Positions 43,323-51,954 of a DNA stretch of 64,000 bases are shown piece by piece (the stretch's first letter is position 1; the number at the start of each line of letters is the position of its first letter). The position numbers and the translations under genes are program-made. The stretch spans positions 5,270,001 through 5,334,000 of the forward strand of contig NZ_JAUSRB010000002.1 of assembly GCF_030811595.1 (NCBI RefSeq). The letters run 5' to 3'. The stretch is from Streptosporangium brasiliense. Lineage in GTDB: Bacteria > Actinomycetota > Actinomycetes > Streptosporangiales > Streptosporangiaceae. The notes beneath the pieces are model-generated. The model was not told the DNA's origin. It was given only the letters and a program-made list of their open reading frames with translations, and ran no database searches.

Positions 43323-44600
43323 TCAGGGGACGGCGTGTCCCGTGTGCTCGGGGTCGGGGCGGCGGATGGGGGTGAACAGGGCGACCACCGCGATCAGCAG
43401 GCAGCCGACGCCGGCGAGCGGGTAGATCGTGGTGGCTCCGTAGCGGCTCACCCCCCAGGTGAGGACGGCCGCGCCCACCGGGCCCAGGGAGAAGTGGATG
43501 GTCCAGAACGCCGAGGTGACGCGGCCCAGCAGGTGGTCCGGGGTGACCTGCTGCCGCAGTGACATCGAGCAGATCCCGGCCACGCTGACGCCGCCGAGGT
43601 AGACGGCCACCAGAGTGGCGATCACCGGGACGCTGCGGGAGGCGCCGACGGCCGCCACGGCGAGCCCCGACACCGCCAGGGCGCCGATCCACGACGTGCC
43701 GAAACCCAGCCTGCGGCGGATGGGCGCCACGATCAGCGAACCGGCGACCGTGCCCACCGCCGCGACCGCGAGGACCGTGCCGACGGTGCCGTCGGACTGG
43801 CCGAGATCGTGCTTGAGGTGATAGATCAGGACGTCGGTCAGGCCGAGCGTCAGGAAGATGAAGAAGGACAGCAGGACGGTCAGGGCGCGCAGCACCGGGT
43901 GGCCCCAGAGGAAGCGGACCCCGGCCAGCAGTTCCAGCCAGGGCCGCCGGCGCGGCGGCGCGGGCGCGGCGTCCCCGTCCCGGGAGAACCGGAGGGAATA
44001 GATGCCCACCGCCGACACCGCGAAGCTCGCCGCGTTGATGGCGATCGCCGCGGTCGGGCCGTACTGTCCCGAGACCACGCCGGCGAGGAGGGGACCGCCG
44101 ATCCCGGCCGCGGCGGAGGTCGCGTAGAGCCGGCCGTTGGCCTCGGTGATGCGCTCGCCGGGGACGAGGTTGCGCACCGCGGTCACGTAGGTGACCTGGA
44201 AGACCATCCCGACGGCCTCGGCCACCGGCAGCACCACGTACAGCAGCCAGACCTGCGGGCCGAACGCCCAGACCAGCGGGACGAGCCCGTACAGCACGGT
44301 CCGGGTGAGATCACAGAAGATCATCAAGGCCCGCCGGTCGAGCCGGTCCACCAGGACCCCCGCGAAGATCCCGGCGCAGACCGACGCCGCGCCCGCGACG
44401 CCCGTCAGCAGGCCCATCTGCGCGACCGACCCGGTCACGTGCAGCACCAGCAGCGGGATGGCGATGTAGGCGAAGGAGTCTCCCGCGACGGAGAGCGTCT
44501 GGGAGGCCCAGAAGACGCCGAAGTCGCGGTCGCGCCAGAGCGGGCGGGCGGTACGGTGGCCGTTTCCCTCTGTCTGCGTCACGGGGTGACTATCGCCCAT
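43323..44600 (-). CDS. MFS transporter
   Basis: A 425-residue major facilitator with about 12 membrane helices. It shows the MFS motif A variant GVLVDRLDRRALMIFCDLTR between helices 2 and 3 and the typical start LWRDRDFGVFWASQTLSVAGDSF of the enterobactin-exporter-like (EntS) branch. Such proteins export drugs or siderophores; the substrate is unknown. The ATG at 44600 is the first good start. A 110-bp gap separates it from the amidohydrolase gene on the same strand. Confidence 0.88.
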   Translation of the reverse strand: MGDSHPVTQTEGNGHRTARPLWRDRDFGVFWASQTLSVAGDSFAYIAIPLLVLHVTGSVAQMGLLTGVAGAASVCAGIFAGVLVDRLDRRALMIFCDLTRTVLYGLVPLVWAFGPQVWLLYVVLPVAEAVGMVFQVTYVTAVRNLVPGERITEANGRLYATSAAAGIGGPLLAGVVSGQYGPTAAIAINAASFAVSAVGIYSLRFSRDGDAAPAPPRRRPWLELLAGVRFLWGHPVLRALTVLLSFFIFLTLGLTDVLIYHLKHDLGQSDGTVGTVLAVAAVGTVAGSLIVAPIRRRLGFGTSWIGALAVSGLAVAAVGASRSVPVIATLVAVYLGGVSVAGICSMSLRQQVTPDHLLGRVTSAFWTIHFSLGPVGAAVLTWGVSRYGATTIYPLAGVGCLLIAVVALFTPIRRPDPEHTGHAVP

Positions 44601-44710
44601 TCCAGGCGATGATCAAAGTCGTTCTCCCCGCCCGCTCGGGGACGTCCCCGTGCGCCCGGCCGCCGGCGGGCGGGTGGCGGAGCGCACGGGGGCTCACCGG
44701 GAGCGGTAGA

Positions 44711-46324
44711 TCAGCGCCGGTAGACCTGCTCGCCGCCGACGAAGGTCATCGCCACCTCGGTCCGCCAGATGTCGGCGGCCGGTTCGGTGAACGGGTCGCG
44801 GTCCAGCACCACCAGGTCGGCGCGGTTGCCCGGGGTGATCGTCCCGGCGTCGTCGTCGTGGTTGATCCAGGCCGAGCCAGCGGTGTAGGCGGTCAGCGCG
44901 GTGGCCAGGTCCAGGCTCTGGCCGGGCAGGAACGGCGTCTGCGCCGTCGGATAGTCGGCGTGCACCGAGCTGCCCGGCTCGGTGCGGTTGACCGCCACGT
45001 GCATCCCCTGGATCGGGTCGGCGTTGGAGACCGGCCAGTCGCTGCCCGCGCAGAACCGGGTGCCCGCCTTCAGCAGGTCGGCGAACGGATACTGCCAGGC
45101 CGAGCGCTCGTCGCCCAGGAACGGGATCGTCAGCTCGTCCATCTGGGCGTGGTGGGTGGCCCACAGCGGCTGCAGGTTGGCCGTCACGCCGAGGGCGGCG
45201 AAGCGCGGCACGTCGGACGGCTCGATGATCTGCAGGTGCGCGATGTGGTGCCGGTTGGCCGGGTCGGTCCCCTCGAAGCTGTCCAGCGCCTCGCGGACGG
45301 CGCGCTCGCCGATCGCGTGGAAGTGCACCTGGAAGCCGTGCCGGTCCAGCTCGGCGACGTAGTCCTTCAGCAGCGCGGGGTCCACGTACGACAGCCCGGT
45401 GCCGCCGCAGCGGCAGTAGGGCTCGATCACCGCGGCGGTGAAGTTCTCGGTGATCCCGTCCTGCATGATCTTCACCGAGGTGGCGCGGAAGCGTTCGAGG
45501 CCCTCGGCCGACCGGCGGCGCTCGATGAGCTCGGGGATCTGCTCGGCGCCGCGCGTGCGGTCCCACCAGAGCGCGCCCACGACGCGGGCCTTCAACCGCC
45601 CGGAGGCCGCCGCCGCGATGTAGGTGGGCAGCTGGTCGTCGGAGCCCGCGTAGGAGCCGACGATGGCGTCCTGCCAGCCGGTGATGCCCTGGGAGAACAG
45701 ATGGGCCTGGGCCGAGAGCAGCGCCTCGGACAGGTCCCGCGCCGTGGGGCGCGGGGTGAGCAGGCCCACCAGGTCCATCGCGCCCTCGTGCAGCACGCCG
45801 CTCGGCGTGCCGTCCGCGTCGCGCTCGATCCGGCCGTCGGCAGGGTCGGGGGTGTCGCGGGTGATCCCGGCCAGCTCCAGCGCCCGGGTGTTGACCCAGG
45901 CGGCGTGGTGGTCGCGCTGGATCAGATAGACCGGGCGGTCGACGGAGTCGAGCTGGGAGCGGTGCGGCAGGCCGCCCGGGAAGGCGGCCATGTCCCAGCC
46001 GCCGCCGTCGATCCACTCGTGGCCGGGGTTGGCCCCGGCGTAGGCGGCGATCCGCTCCAGATACTCCGGAAGGCCGTAGACCTCGGCCAGGTCGCACTTG
46101 GCCCGCTCCAGCCCGGCCTGGACCGGGTGCATGTGGGAGTCGGTGAAGCCGGGGGTCAGCAGGCCGCCGCCGAGGTCGACGGTCTCGTGGCCGGGGGCCG
46201 CCCGCCGTACGACGTCGGCCTCCGTGCCCACCGCGGCGATCCGGCCGTCGCGGACCAGCACCGCCTCGGCGAAGGCGTCGGCGGCCAGGAAGGCCCGTCC
46301 GCCGCGGAACAGGATGTCGCTCAC
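44711..46324 (-). CDS. YtcJ-like amidohydrolase
   Basis: A 537-residue metal-dependent amidohydrolase of the YtcJ/imidazolonepropionase-like group. The N-terminal barrel motif is GFTDSHMHP (His64, His66), the carbamylated-Lys region is ATSVKIMQDG near 285, later metal His residues are in VHFHAIGERAV near 330 and HIAHLQIIEP near 357, the catalytic Asp is in CAGSDWPVSNADP near 430, and the beta-sandwich closes with GNRADLVVLDRDP. It probably hydrolyses an amide or imide; the substrate is unknown. Start GTG 46324 overlaps the stop of a 16-codon ORF (GTGA). It pairs with the FAD oxidase upstream. Confidence 0.87.
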   Translation of the reverse strand: MSDILFRGGRAFLAADAFAEAVLVRDGRIAAVGTEADVVRRAAPGHETVDLGGGLLTPGFTDSHMHPVQAGLERAKCDLAEVYGLPEYLERIAAYAGANPGHEWIDGGGWDMAAFPGGLPHRSQLDSVDRPVYLIQRDHHAAWVNTRALELAGITRDTPDPADGRIERDADGTPSGVLHEGAMDLVGLLTPRPTARDLSEALLSAQAHLFSQGITGWQDAIVGSYAGSDDQLPTYIAAAASGRLKARVVGALWWDRTRGAEQIPELIERRRSAEGLERFRATSVKIMQDGITENFTAAVIEPYCRCGGTGLSYVDPALLKDYVAELDRHGFQVHFHAIGERAVREALDSFEGTDPANRHHIAHLQIIEPSDVPRFAALGVTANLQPLWATHHAQMDELTIPFLGDERSAWQYPFADLLKAGTRFCAGSDWPVSNADPIQGMHVAVNRTEPGSSVHADYPTAQTPFLPGQSLDLATALTAYTAGSAWINHDDDAGTITPGNRADLVVLDRDPFTEPAADIWRTEVAMTFVGGEQVYRR

Positions 46325-46371
46325 TCGGTCACCGTCGAGACGCGGGGAAAGGCGTCGGGCAGATAGATCAT
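46321..46371 (-). CDS. 16-codon coupling ORF before the amidohydrolase gene
   Basis: An ATG at 46371 is preceded by a consensus TAAGGAGA ribosome site, with the TAA being the stop of the FAD oxidase gene. It reads MIYLPDAFPRVSTVTE and stops at a TGA whose bases overlap the GTG start of the amidohydrolase (GTGA). The amidohydrolase start has no good ribosome site of its own, so it is probably translated by termination-reinitiation from this short ORF. The peptide itself need not have a function. Confidence 0.6.
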   Translation of the reverse strand: MIYLPDAFPRVSTVTE

Positions 46372-46379
46372 GACTCTCC

Positions 46380-47780
46380 TTAACGTCCGGTGATGGAGTC
46401 GGCGACGCTCGCCAGGACGGAGGTCCGGCCGAGCCCGGCCTTCTCCCTCGCGTCGGCCCGCCGGTACAGGTCGTACATGGCGTGCACGCCGATCCACCGC
46501 AGTGGTTCCACCTCCCAGCCTCGCACCTTGCGGTCCACCCAGGGCAGCGCGGTCAGCTCCGTGTCCTCGCGCAGGATCAGGTCGCGCAGGGTGCGGCCGG
46601 CCAGGTTGGCGGTGGTTACCCCGTGGCCGGTGTAGCCGCCCGCCCAGCCGATGCCGGTGGCCCGGTCGAGGTGCACGGTGGCGCACCAGTCGCGCGGCAC
46701 GCCCAGCACCCCGGACCAGGCGTGCGCGACCTTGGAGGCCCTCACCGCGGGGAACATACCGGTCAGCAGCTCCCACAGCGCCTCGACGGTCCACTCGTGG
46801 GTGTGGCCCCGGTCGTCCACGCGGGAGCCGTACAGGTAGGGCTTGCCGCGCCCGCCGAAGGCGATCCGGCCGTCGGCGGTGCGCTGGGCGTACATGTAGT
46901 AGTGCGCCATGTCGCCGAGCAGCTCGCAGCCCTCCCAGCCGATCGCGTCCCACAGCTCGCCCAGCGGCTCGGTGACGATCATCGAGCTGTTCATCGGCAG
47001 CCAGGTCCGGTGATACTGCTTCAGCTCGGCGGTGAACCCCTCGGTCGCGCGGATGACGTGGTCGGCGCGGACCGTGCCGTACGGCGTGCGGGCCTCGCGC
47101 GGGGCGATCTCGGTGACCGGGGTGCGCTCGAAGATCTCCACCCCCAGGTCGCGCACGGCCCGGGCCAGGCCGCGGGCCAGTTTGGCGGGCTGGATCCGGG
47201 CGCAGTGCGGGCTCCAGATCGCGCTGACCGCGCCGTCGACCCGCAGGCGGCTCTCCCGCTCGGCCGGGTCCAGCAGCCGGACGTCCTCCTCGGTCCAGCC
47301 CCAGTGGCGCTCGTGGGCGAGCAGCCGGCGCAGCCGCCGGTCCTGGGCGGCGTTGGTGGCGACCGTGGTGACGCCGCCCTTGACGATGTCGGCGTCGATG
47401 TTCTCGTCCTTGGCGACCGCGATGACCTCGTCGATCGCCTCGAACATCACCCGCTGGAGCCGCTTGGCCGCGTCCGTGCCGTGCGTGCGGGCGTAACGTT
47501 CCGGGGTGCCCGCGAGCTCGCCCACCAGCCAGCCGCCGTTGCGCCCGGACGCGCCGTACCCGGCGAACTCCTTCTCCAGCACCAAGACCCGCAGGCTCGG
47601 GCTGGCCTTCTTCAGGTAGTAGGCGGTCCACAGGCCGGTGTAGCCGGCGCCGACGATCACCACGTCCGCGTCGCGGTCGCCGTCGAGGGGAGCGCCGGCC
47701 GTGGGGATGCCGAGGGAGCGGTACCAGAAGGAGACATCTCCATTGACAAAATCCCCAGACCGGGGAACACGCGTGCTCAT
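46380..47780 (-). CDS. FAD-dependent amine/amino-acid oxidoreductase (DAO family)
   Basis: A 466-residue flavoprotein with the dinucleotide-binding motif VVIVGAGYTGLWTAYYLKK (40-58), FAD contact GYGASGRNGGW near 80, and a C-terminal VGGYTGHGV-type motif (WAGGYTGHGVTTANLAGR near 398). The pattern fits DadA/PuuB-like oxidases acting on amino acids or gamma-glutamylated amines. ATG 47780 is chosen over an upstream TTG because AGGA sits nine bases before it. With the amidohydrolase downstream it suggests a two-step breakdown of an N-acylated or cyclic nitrogen compound (inference). It is divergent from the ACT-GNAT gene. Confidence 0.87.
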   Translation of the reverse strand: MSTRVPRSGDFVNGDVSFWYRSLGIPTAGAPLDGDRDADVVIVGAGYTGLWTAYYLKKASPSLRVLVLEKEFAGYGASGRNGGWLVGELAGTPERYARTHGTDAAKRLQRVMFEAIDEVIAVAKDENIDADIVKGGVTTVATNAAQDRRLRRLLAHERHWGWTEEDVRLLDPAERESRLRVDGAVSAIWSPHCARIQPAKLARGLARAVRDLGVEIFERTPVTEIAPREARTPYGTVRADHVIRATEGFTAELKQYHRTWLPMNSSMIVTEPLGELWDAIGWEGCELLGDMAHYYMYAQRTADGRIAFGGRGKPYLYGSRVDDRGHTHEWTVEALWELLTGMFPAVRASKVAHAWSGVLGVPRDWCATVHLDRATGIGWAGGYTGHGVTTANLAGRTLRDLILREDTELTALPWVDRKVRGWEVEPLRWIGVHAMYDLYRRADAREKAGLGRTSVLASVADSITGR

Positions 47781-47946
47781 GGCCACATATCCTGCTATAT
47801 CCGTCAATTACGACGCAGCATCCGACGGAAACCGTTGTAGAACCGCGTCATGGGTGATCATCTCTGACGTAACGGCGGGCTCACTCATGTGTAGCAGGTC
47901 TGTAACAGGACTCCGGCAGGCTGTGCCTGACGGAGGGAGCGTTCCG

Positions 47947-48981
47947 ATGGGGTTTCTGAGGATACGTACGACGGTTGACGAGCGTCCGGGACGGTTGGCG
48001 TCACTGGCCGCCGCACTCGCCGAGAAGGGGGGCAACATCCTGGGCCTGAGCGTCCAGTCCGACGCGGACGGCACCGTGGACGAGTTCGTGGCCGAGATCC
48101 CCGCCGGGCCCGAGGCCGTGCGCGAGGCGCTGGAGGCGGCCGGCGGCCGGCAGGTCAAGGTCGTCGCCGCGACCGCCCACCAGCTCACCGACGAGCCCAC
48201 CCGCGCGCTCCTGCTCGCCTCCCGCCTGCGCGCGATGCCCTGGCGCCTGCCCGAGCTGCTGGGAGAGCTGCTGCGCGCCGACGACTCCCGGTGGGTCTAC
48301 GGTGCGGACATGAGCGACCTGCCGGACCCGACGCTGCTGACCGTGCCGGTGGCCCCGCGCCGCGCCATCCGGCTGCGCCGGGCGGAGCTGCCCTTCACGC
48401 TGACCGAGGCCGCCCGGGCCGCCGCCTTCGTACGGCTGGCGCAGCCCCCGCCCCACCGGCCGGCGGGCACCGAGCGGGCCGTCAAGCTGTCCGACGGCAC
48501 CCGGACGCAGATCCGCCCGCTGACGCGGCTCTACCGCGAGGCGGTCCGCGACCTGCACGACCGCTGCTCGCCCGAGGCGCGCCGGTTCCGCTACTTCACC
48601 TCGATGCCCGTGCTGCCGCCCCGCGTCTTCGACCGGCTCTGCGACCGCACCCGCGGCCACTCCCTTGTCGCCGGGCACGACGGCCAGGTCATCGCGCTGG
48701 CCAACCTGATGTTCACCCCCGACCCCGGCATCGCCGAGATGGCCTTCCTGGTCGAGGACCGCTGGCAGGGCAGGGGCCTGGGCTCGGCGCTGGCCAGGAT
48801 GATCGTCGCTGAGGCCCGTGACCTGGGTTTCGCCGAGGTCAGGGCCACCCTGCTGTCGGACAACGCGCGCATGCGCAGGCTCCTGGTCTCGCTGGGCGCG
48901 ACCCTGGGCCACACCGAGGACCCCGGCGTGGTGGAAGCCAGGCTGGCCGTGGGCGTGATGGCGACGGCATCCCCGAGCTGA
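47947..48981 (+). CDS. ACT domain-GNAT acetyltransferase fusion
   Basis: A 344-residue two-domain protein. Residues 1-75 are an ACT domain (FLRIRTTVDERPGRLASLAAALAEKGGNILGLSV), which usually binds amino acids. Residues about 185-335 are a GNAT fold with the acetyl-CoA loop VEDRWQGRGLGSALARMIV and the C-terminal SDNARMRRLLVSLGA. This layout suggests an amino-acid-controlled acetyltransferase, like lysine acetyltransferases described in mycobacteria and other actinobacteria. ATG 47947 has GGAGGGAG nine bases upstream. Its acceptor is unknown. Confidence 0.85.
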   Translation: MGFLRIRTTVDERPGRLASLAAALAEKGGNILGLSVQSDADGTVDEFVAEIPAGPEAVREALEAAGGRQVKVVAATAHQLTDEPTRALLLASRLRAMPWRLPELLGELLRADDSRWVYGADMSDLPDPTLLTVPVAPRRAIRLRRAELPFTLTEAARAAAFVRLAQPPPHRPAGTERAVKLSDGTRTQIRPLTRLYREAVRDLHDRCSPEARRFRYFTSMPVLPPRVFDRLCDRTRGHSLVAGHDGQVIALANLMFTPDPGIAEMAFLVEDRWQGRGLGSALARMIVAEARDLGFAEVRATLLSDNARMRRLLVSLGATLGHTEDPGVVEARLAVGVMATASPS

Positions 48982-49038
48982 ACCCGTCACAGGTCCGCCC
49001 GGTCCGGGATCGCTCAGGGGCCCCGGACCGGGCGGACG

Positions 49039-49629
49039 CTAGCCGTCGTCCCGCGGGCCCGGGTCCGCGGGCGCTCCCATGGCGTCCAGGCGGCGCTCGA
49101 TGCGGTCCAGGCTCTCCTGGATCCGCTCCAGCCGCGCGTCGGCCGCCCGCCGGTCGCCGTGAAAGCCCTCCTCGGCGACCGGCGGGCGGCCGGGGCCGCC
49201 CCGCCCGATGAGCGTGAGCACCTGGGCGCGTACGGCCTCCAGCCGGGCGCCCCGCCCGGTGAGGACCTGGGCCGCGACGCCCTCGCCCTCGCGGATCAGG
49301 CCGAGCAGGATGTGCTCGGTGCCGATGTGGCCGTGGTGCAGGTCGAGGGCCTCCCGCAGGGACAGCTCCAGCACCTTCTTGGCCCGCGGGGTGAACGGGA
49401 TGTGGCCGGGCGGAGCGTCGGCGCCTCGGCCGATGATCTCCTCGATCTCGTCGCGGACCTGCTCGCGGCTGATGCCGACGGCCCGCAGCGCGCGGTCGGC
49501 GGCGCCGTCCTCCCCGAGCAGGCCGAGCAGGATGTGCTCGGTGCCGATGTGGTCGTGGCCGAGCCGCCGGGCCTCCTCCTGGGCCAGGACCACGACACGG
49601 CGGGCACGGTCTGTGAAGCGCTCGAACAC
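49039..49629 (-). CDS. Stand-alone Clp N-terminal domain protein
   Basis: A 196-residue protein with two Clp_N repeats (FTDRARRVVVLAQEEARRLGHDHIGTEHILLGLL at 3-36, and FTPRAKKVLELSLREALDLHHGHIGTEHILLGLI at about 79-112), the substrate/adaptor-binding part of ClpC. The AAA+ ATPase modules are absent. A short C-terminal coiled coil (RRAADARLERIQESLDRIERRL) may mediate dimerisation. GTG 49629 gives the exact ClpC-like start VFERFTDRARR. It could compete with ClpC for adaptors or bind misfolded or phosphoarginine-marked proteins (inference). Confidence 0.87.
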   Translation of the reverse strand: MFERFTDRARRVVVLAQEEARRLGHDHIGTEHILLGLLGEDGAADRALRAVGISREQVRDEIEEIIGRGADAPPGHIPFTPRAKKVLELSLREALDLHHGHIGTEHILLGLIREGEGVAAQVLTGRGARLEAVRAQVLTLIGRGGPGRPPVAEEGFHGDRRAADARLERIQESLDRIERRLDAMGAPADPGPRDDG

Positions 49630-49877
49630 GAGTGGCCTCCGTGGGGGTGCCGGATTCCTAGCACCCACTATGCGCCAGGTTTCCCGTGAAGGGAGGGGCG
49701 TCCCGGTGCGGAATCCCGCTCCGCCCGCCGGCGGGGTGCCCGCCGGTCCGCCCGATTCCTCGGCGCTCGCCGGTCCGGACCGGGCTGTCCAGGCAAGACG
49801 CCATAGTCTTACATTTTTGTGTGAGATTAAGGCGCTATCTCTACCGCGTGCCGACATGGCGTGCGTAGGGTCGCCCC

Positions 49878-50900
49878 ATGATGATCGACGCCTTCATCGA
49901 CCTGCTCCCCAAGGTCGAGCTCCACGTCCACCTGATCGGCTCCGCCTCCGTCCCCACCGTCCTGGAGCTGTCCCGGCGTCACCCCGGCAGCCGGGTGCCC
50001 ACCGTGGAGGAGGAGCTGCGCGACTTCTACGCCTTCCGCGACTTCCCGCACTTCGCCGAGGTCTACGGGGCGGTCAACGCCCTGGTCCGCGAGCCCGAGG
50101 ACGTCGAGACGCTGGTGGTCGGCCTGGCCGGGGACCTGGCGGCGCAGAACGCGCGCTACGTCGAGCTGACCGTCACTCCCTACGCCCACCACGTGGTGGG
50201 CATGCCCATGCGCGCGGTCACCGAGGCGCTCGACCTGGCCGCCCGGCGCGCGGCCGCCGAACACGGCGTCCGGGTCGGCTACATCTTCGACATCCCCGGC
50301 GAGTACGGGGCCGAGGCCGCCCGGGTGACACTGGACCATGCCCTCCAGGAACCTCCCCGGGAATTGGTAGGTTTTGGCCTGGCCGGTATCGAGCAGAAGC
50401 GCCCGCCGTACCGGGACGCCTTCAGAGACGCCTTCCGCGCCGCCACCGCCGCCGGGCTGCGCAGCCTCCCGCACGCGGGGGAGATGACCGGCCCGGAGAC
50501 CATCTGGGAGGTCCTCGACGGGCTGGGCGCCGAGCGGATCGGCCACGGCATCGCCTGCCTGGACGACCCCCGCCTGGTCGCCCACCTCCGCGACACCCAG
50601 ATCCCCCTGGAGGTCTGCCCCACCTCCAACGTCTGCACCGGCCAGGTCGCCCACATCAAGGACCATCCCCTGCCGCGCATGCTGGAGGAGGGCCTGTACG
50701 TCACCCTGAACAGCGACGACCCGCCCATGTTCGCCACCACCCTGAGCGACGAGTACCGGGTCGCCGCCGAGGTCTTCGGCCTGGACCGGCGGGCACTGGC
50801 GGCGCTGGCCCGCAACGCCGTCAACGCCTCCTGCCTGGACCCGGCGGGCAAGCGGGCGATCCTCGACGAGATCGACGCGCTGGACGGGGCCGGCTCCTGA
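49878..50900 (+). CDS. add: Adenosine deaminase family protein
   Basis: A 340-residue metal-dependent TIM-barrel deaminase. Zinc ligands are HVH (His16, His18), the catalytic Glu is in LPHAGEMTGPE near 195-205, RIGHGIACLDD has the next His, then EVCPTSNVCTG, and SDDPPMF provides the catalytic Asp pair near 278. It would deaminate adenosine to inosine, or a related 6-aminopurine such as aminodeoxyfutalosine; the two cannot be told apart safely here. Start ATG 49878, with a second in-frame ATG directly after it. It stands alone on this strand. Confidence 0.9.
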   Translation: MMIDAFIDLLPKVELHVHLIGSASVPTVLELSRRHPGSRVPTVEEELRDFYAFRDFPHFAEVYGAVNALVREPEDVETLVVGLAGDLAAQNARYVELTVTPYAHHVVGMPMRAVTEALDLAARRAAAEHGVRVGYIFDIPGEYGAEAARVTLDHALQEPPRELVGFGLAGIEQKRPPYRDAFRDAFRAATAAGLRSLPHAGEMTGPETIWEVLDGLGAERIGHGIACLDDPRLVAHLRDTQIPLEVCPTSNVCTGQVAHIKDHPLPRMLEEGLYVTLNSDDPPMFATTLSDEYRVAAEVFGLDRRALAALARNAVNASCLDPAGKRAILDEIDALDGAGS

Positions 50901-51121
50901 CCCGCCCCGGGGGGCTGAGGGGGGCGGGAACAGCGGTTGCCGCCGAGAAGGATGACGTCGACGGCGAGCCGGTGCCGCGTGGTGGTGGGGGCGCCGGCGG
51001 CGCCGCAGCAGGGCTGCTGCCGCACGCGGTCAGGCCTGCCGACGCGGCGGCGGACGCCGACCAGTACCGGCCGGCGGCCCGGGTGTCGTGTGCTCCCGTC
51101 CGGCCTGGTGCAATAACGGCC

Positions 51122-51454
51122 ATGACGATCGTCCGCTCTCTGCTGTTGTTCGCCCTGGCCGCGCTGTTCGAGATCGGTGGCGCCTGGCTGGTCTGGCAAG
51201 GCGTGCGCGAGCAGCGCGGCCTGGTCTGGATCGGCGGGGGCGTGATCGCGTTGGGCCTGTACGGGTTCGTCGCGACCTTCCAGAGCGACCCGAACTTCGG
51301 CCGCGTGCTGGCCGCTTACGGCGGTGTGTTCGTGGCCGGCTCCCTGGTGTGGGGCATGGTCGCCGACGGCTTCCGGCCCGATCGCTGGGACGTGCTCGGG
51401 GCGCTGATCTGCCTGGCCGGAGTCTTGACGATCATGTATGCGCCGCGGGGCTGA
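51122..51454 (+). CDS. YnfA family small membrane protein
   Basis: A 110-residue UPF0060/YnfA protein with four membrane helices; SLLLFALAALFEIGGAWLVWQGVRE at the start and YAAYGGVFV-like text (LAAYGGVFVAGSLVWGMV) near 65 are family hallmarks. YnfA resembles the small multidrug resistance fold, and some members export cationic biocides. It lies 221 bases after the deaminase gene, in a part with more broken genes than elsewhere in the window. Confidence 0.9.
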   Translation: MTIVRSLLLFALAALFEIGGAWLVWQGVREQRGLVWIGGGVIALGLYGFVATFQSDPNFGRVLAAYGGVFVAGSLVWGMVADGFRPDRWDVLGALICLAGVLTIMYAPRG

Positions 51455-51587
51455 TGTCCTTGGCCCATGAAGGTGAGCAAGCAGCCGCACAGCTCCGGCG
51501 CGGTCGCCCAGCTCCACATCCGGACGCCCCGAACGATGACGACGGCGAAGAGGAGCAGGGCGACCTTGGGGCCAATGGGCACAGCGG

Positions 51588-51618
51588 TGGACTCTCCCCC
51601 CGTGGGAGAGTCCATCAT
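51588..51618 (+). promoter_or_regulatory. MerR-type promoter with 19-bp spacer and palindromic operator
   Basis: TGGACT (51588-51593) and CATCAT (51613-51618) are separated by 19 bases that contain the palindrome pair TGGACTCTCCC (51588-51598) and GGGAGAGTCCA (51604-51614). An overlong 19-bp spacer with a centred inverted repeat is the hallmark of MerR-controlled promoters. The expected start site falls at about 51625, exactly at the GTG of the MerR-like reading frame. Both boxes are one or two bases off consensus. Confidence 0.6.
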
Positions 51619-51624
51619 GATGGC

Positions 51625-51954
51625 GTGCAAGACGGACTTCTCACCATCGGGCGCTCCGCCCGCCTGTGCCGACTCGGCGCCAAGCGGCTACCGCACCACG
51701 ACGAGACGGGGCTGTCGGCTCCAGCTCGTGTGGACGCCGGCTCCGGCTACCGCTGTCACGCGCCTGAACAGGCACGTGATGCCCTGACCTTCGCCCAGCC
51801 GCCGGCCTACCGCGCGCTCTCCGCCGCCGTCCACGAGTGCGGACCGCGCCCGCAAGCGCCCGTACGTGAGGCCTGTCTCGTCGGGCCGGCAGCGGCACCG
51901 CGAGAAGAAGCGATGACCCGGCTGATCATCCCCGTCCAGGAGAGCATGGCATGA
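51625..51954 (+). pseudogene. Decaying MerR regulator, DNA-binding part only
   Basis: The frame from GTG 51625 reads VQDGLLTIGRSARLCRLGAK, then RLPHHDETGLSAPARVDAGS and GYRCHAPEQARDAL, the clear MerR helix-turn-helix and wing, but with damaging changes at normally fixed sites (LRxYDE is LPHHDE, GYRYY is GYRCH). After about residue 58 similarity ends and no effector domain follows; the frame runs on through unrelated sequence to a TGA at 51952-51954 overlapping the next gene. Read as a truncated pseudogene. The last 13 codons, from ATG 51913 (MTRLIIPVQESMA), could still serve as a coupling ORF for the next gene. Upstream, 51455-51587 holds nothing else that I can support. Confidence 0.6.
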
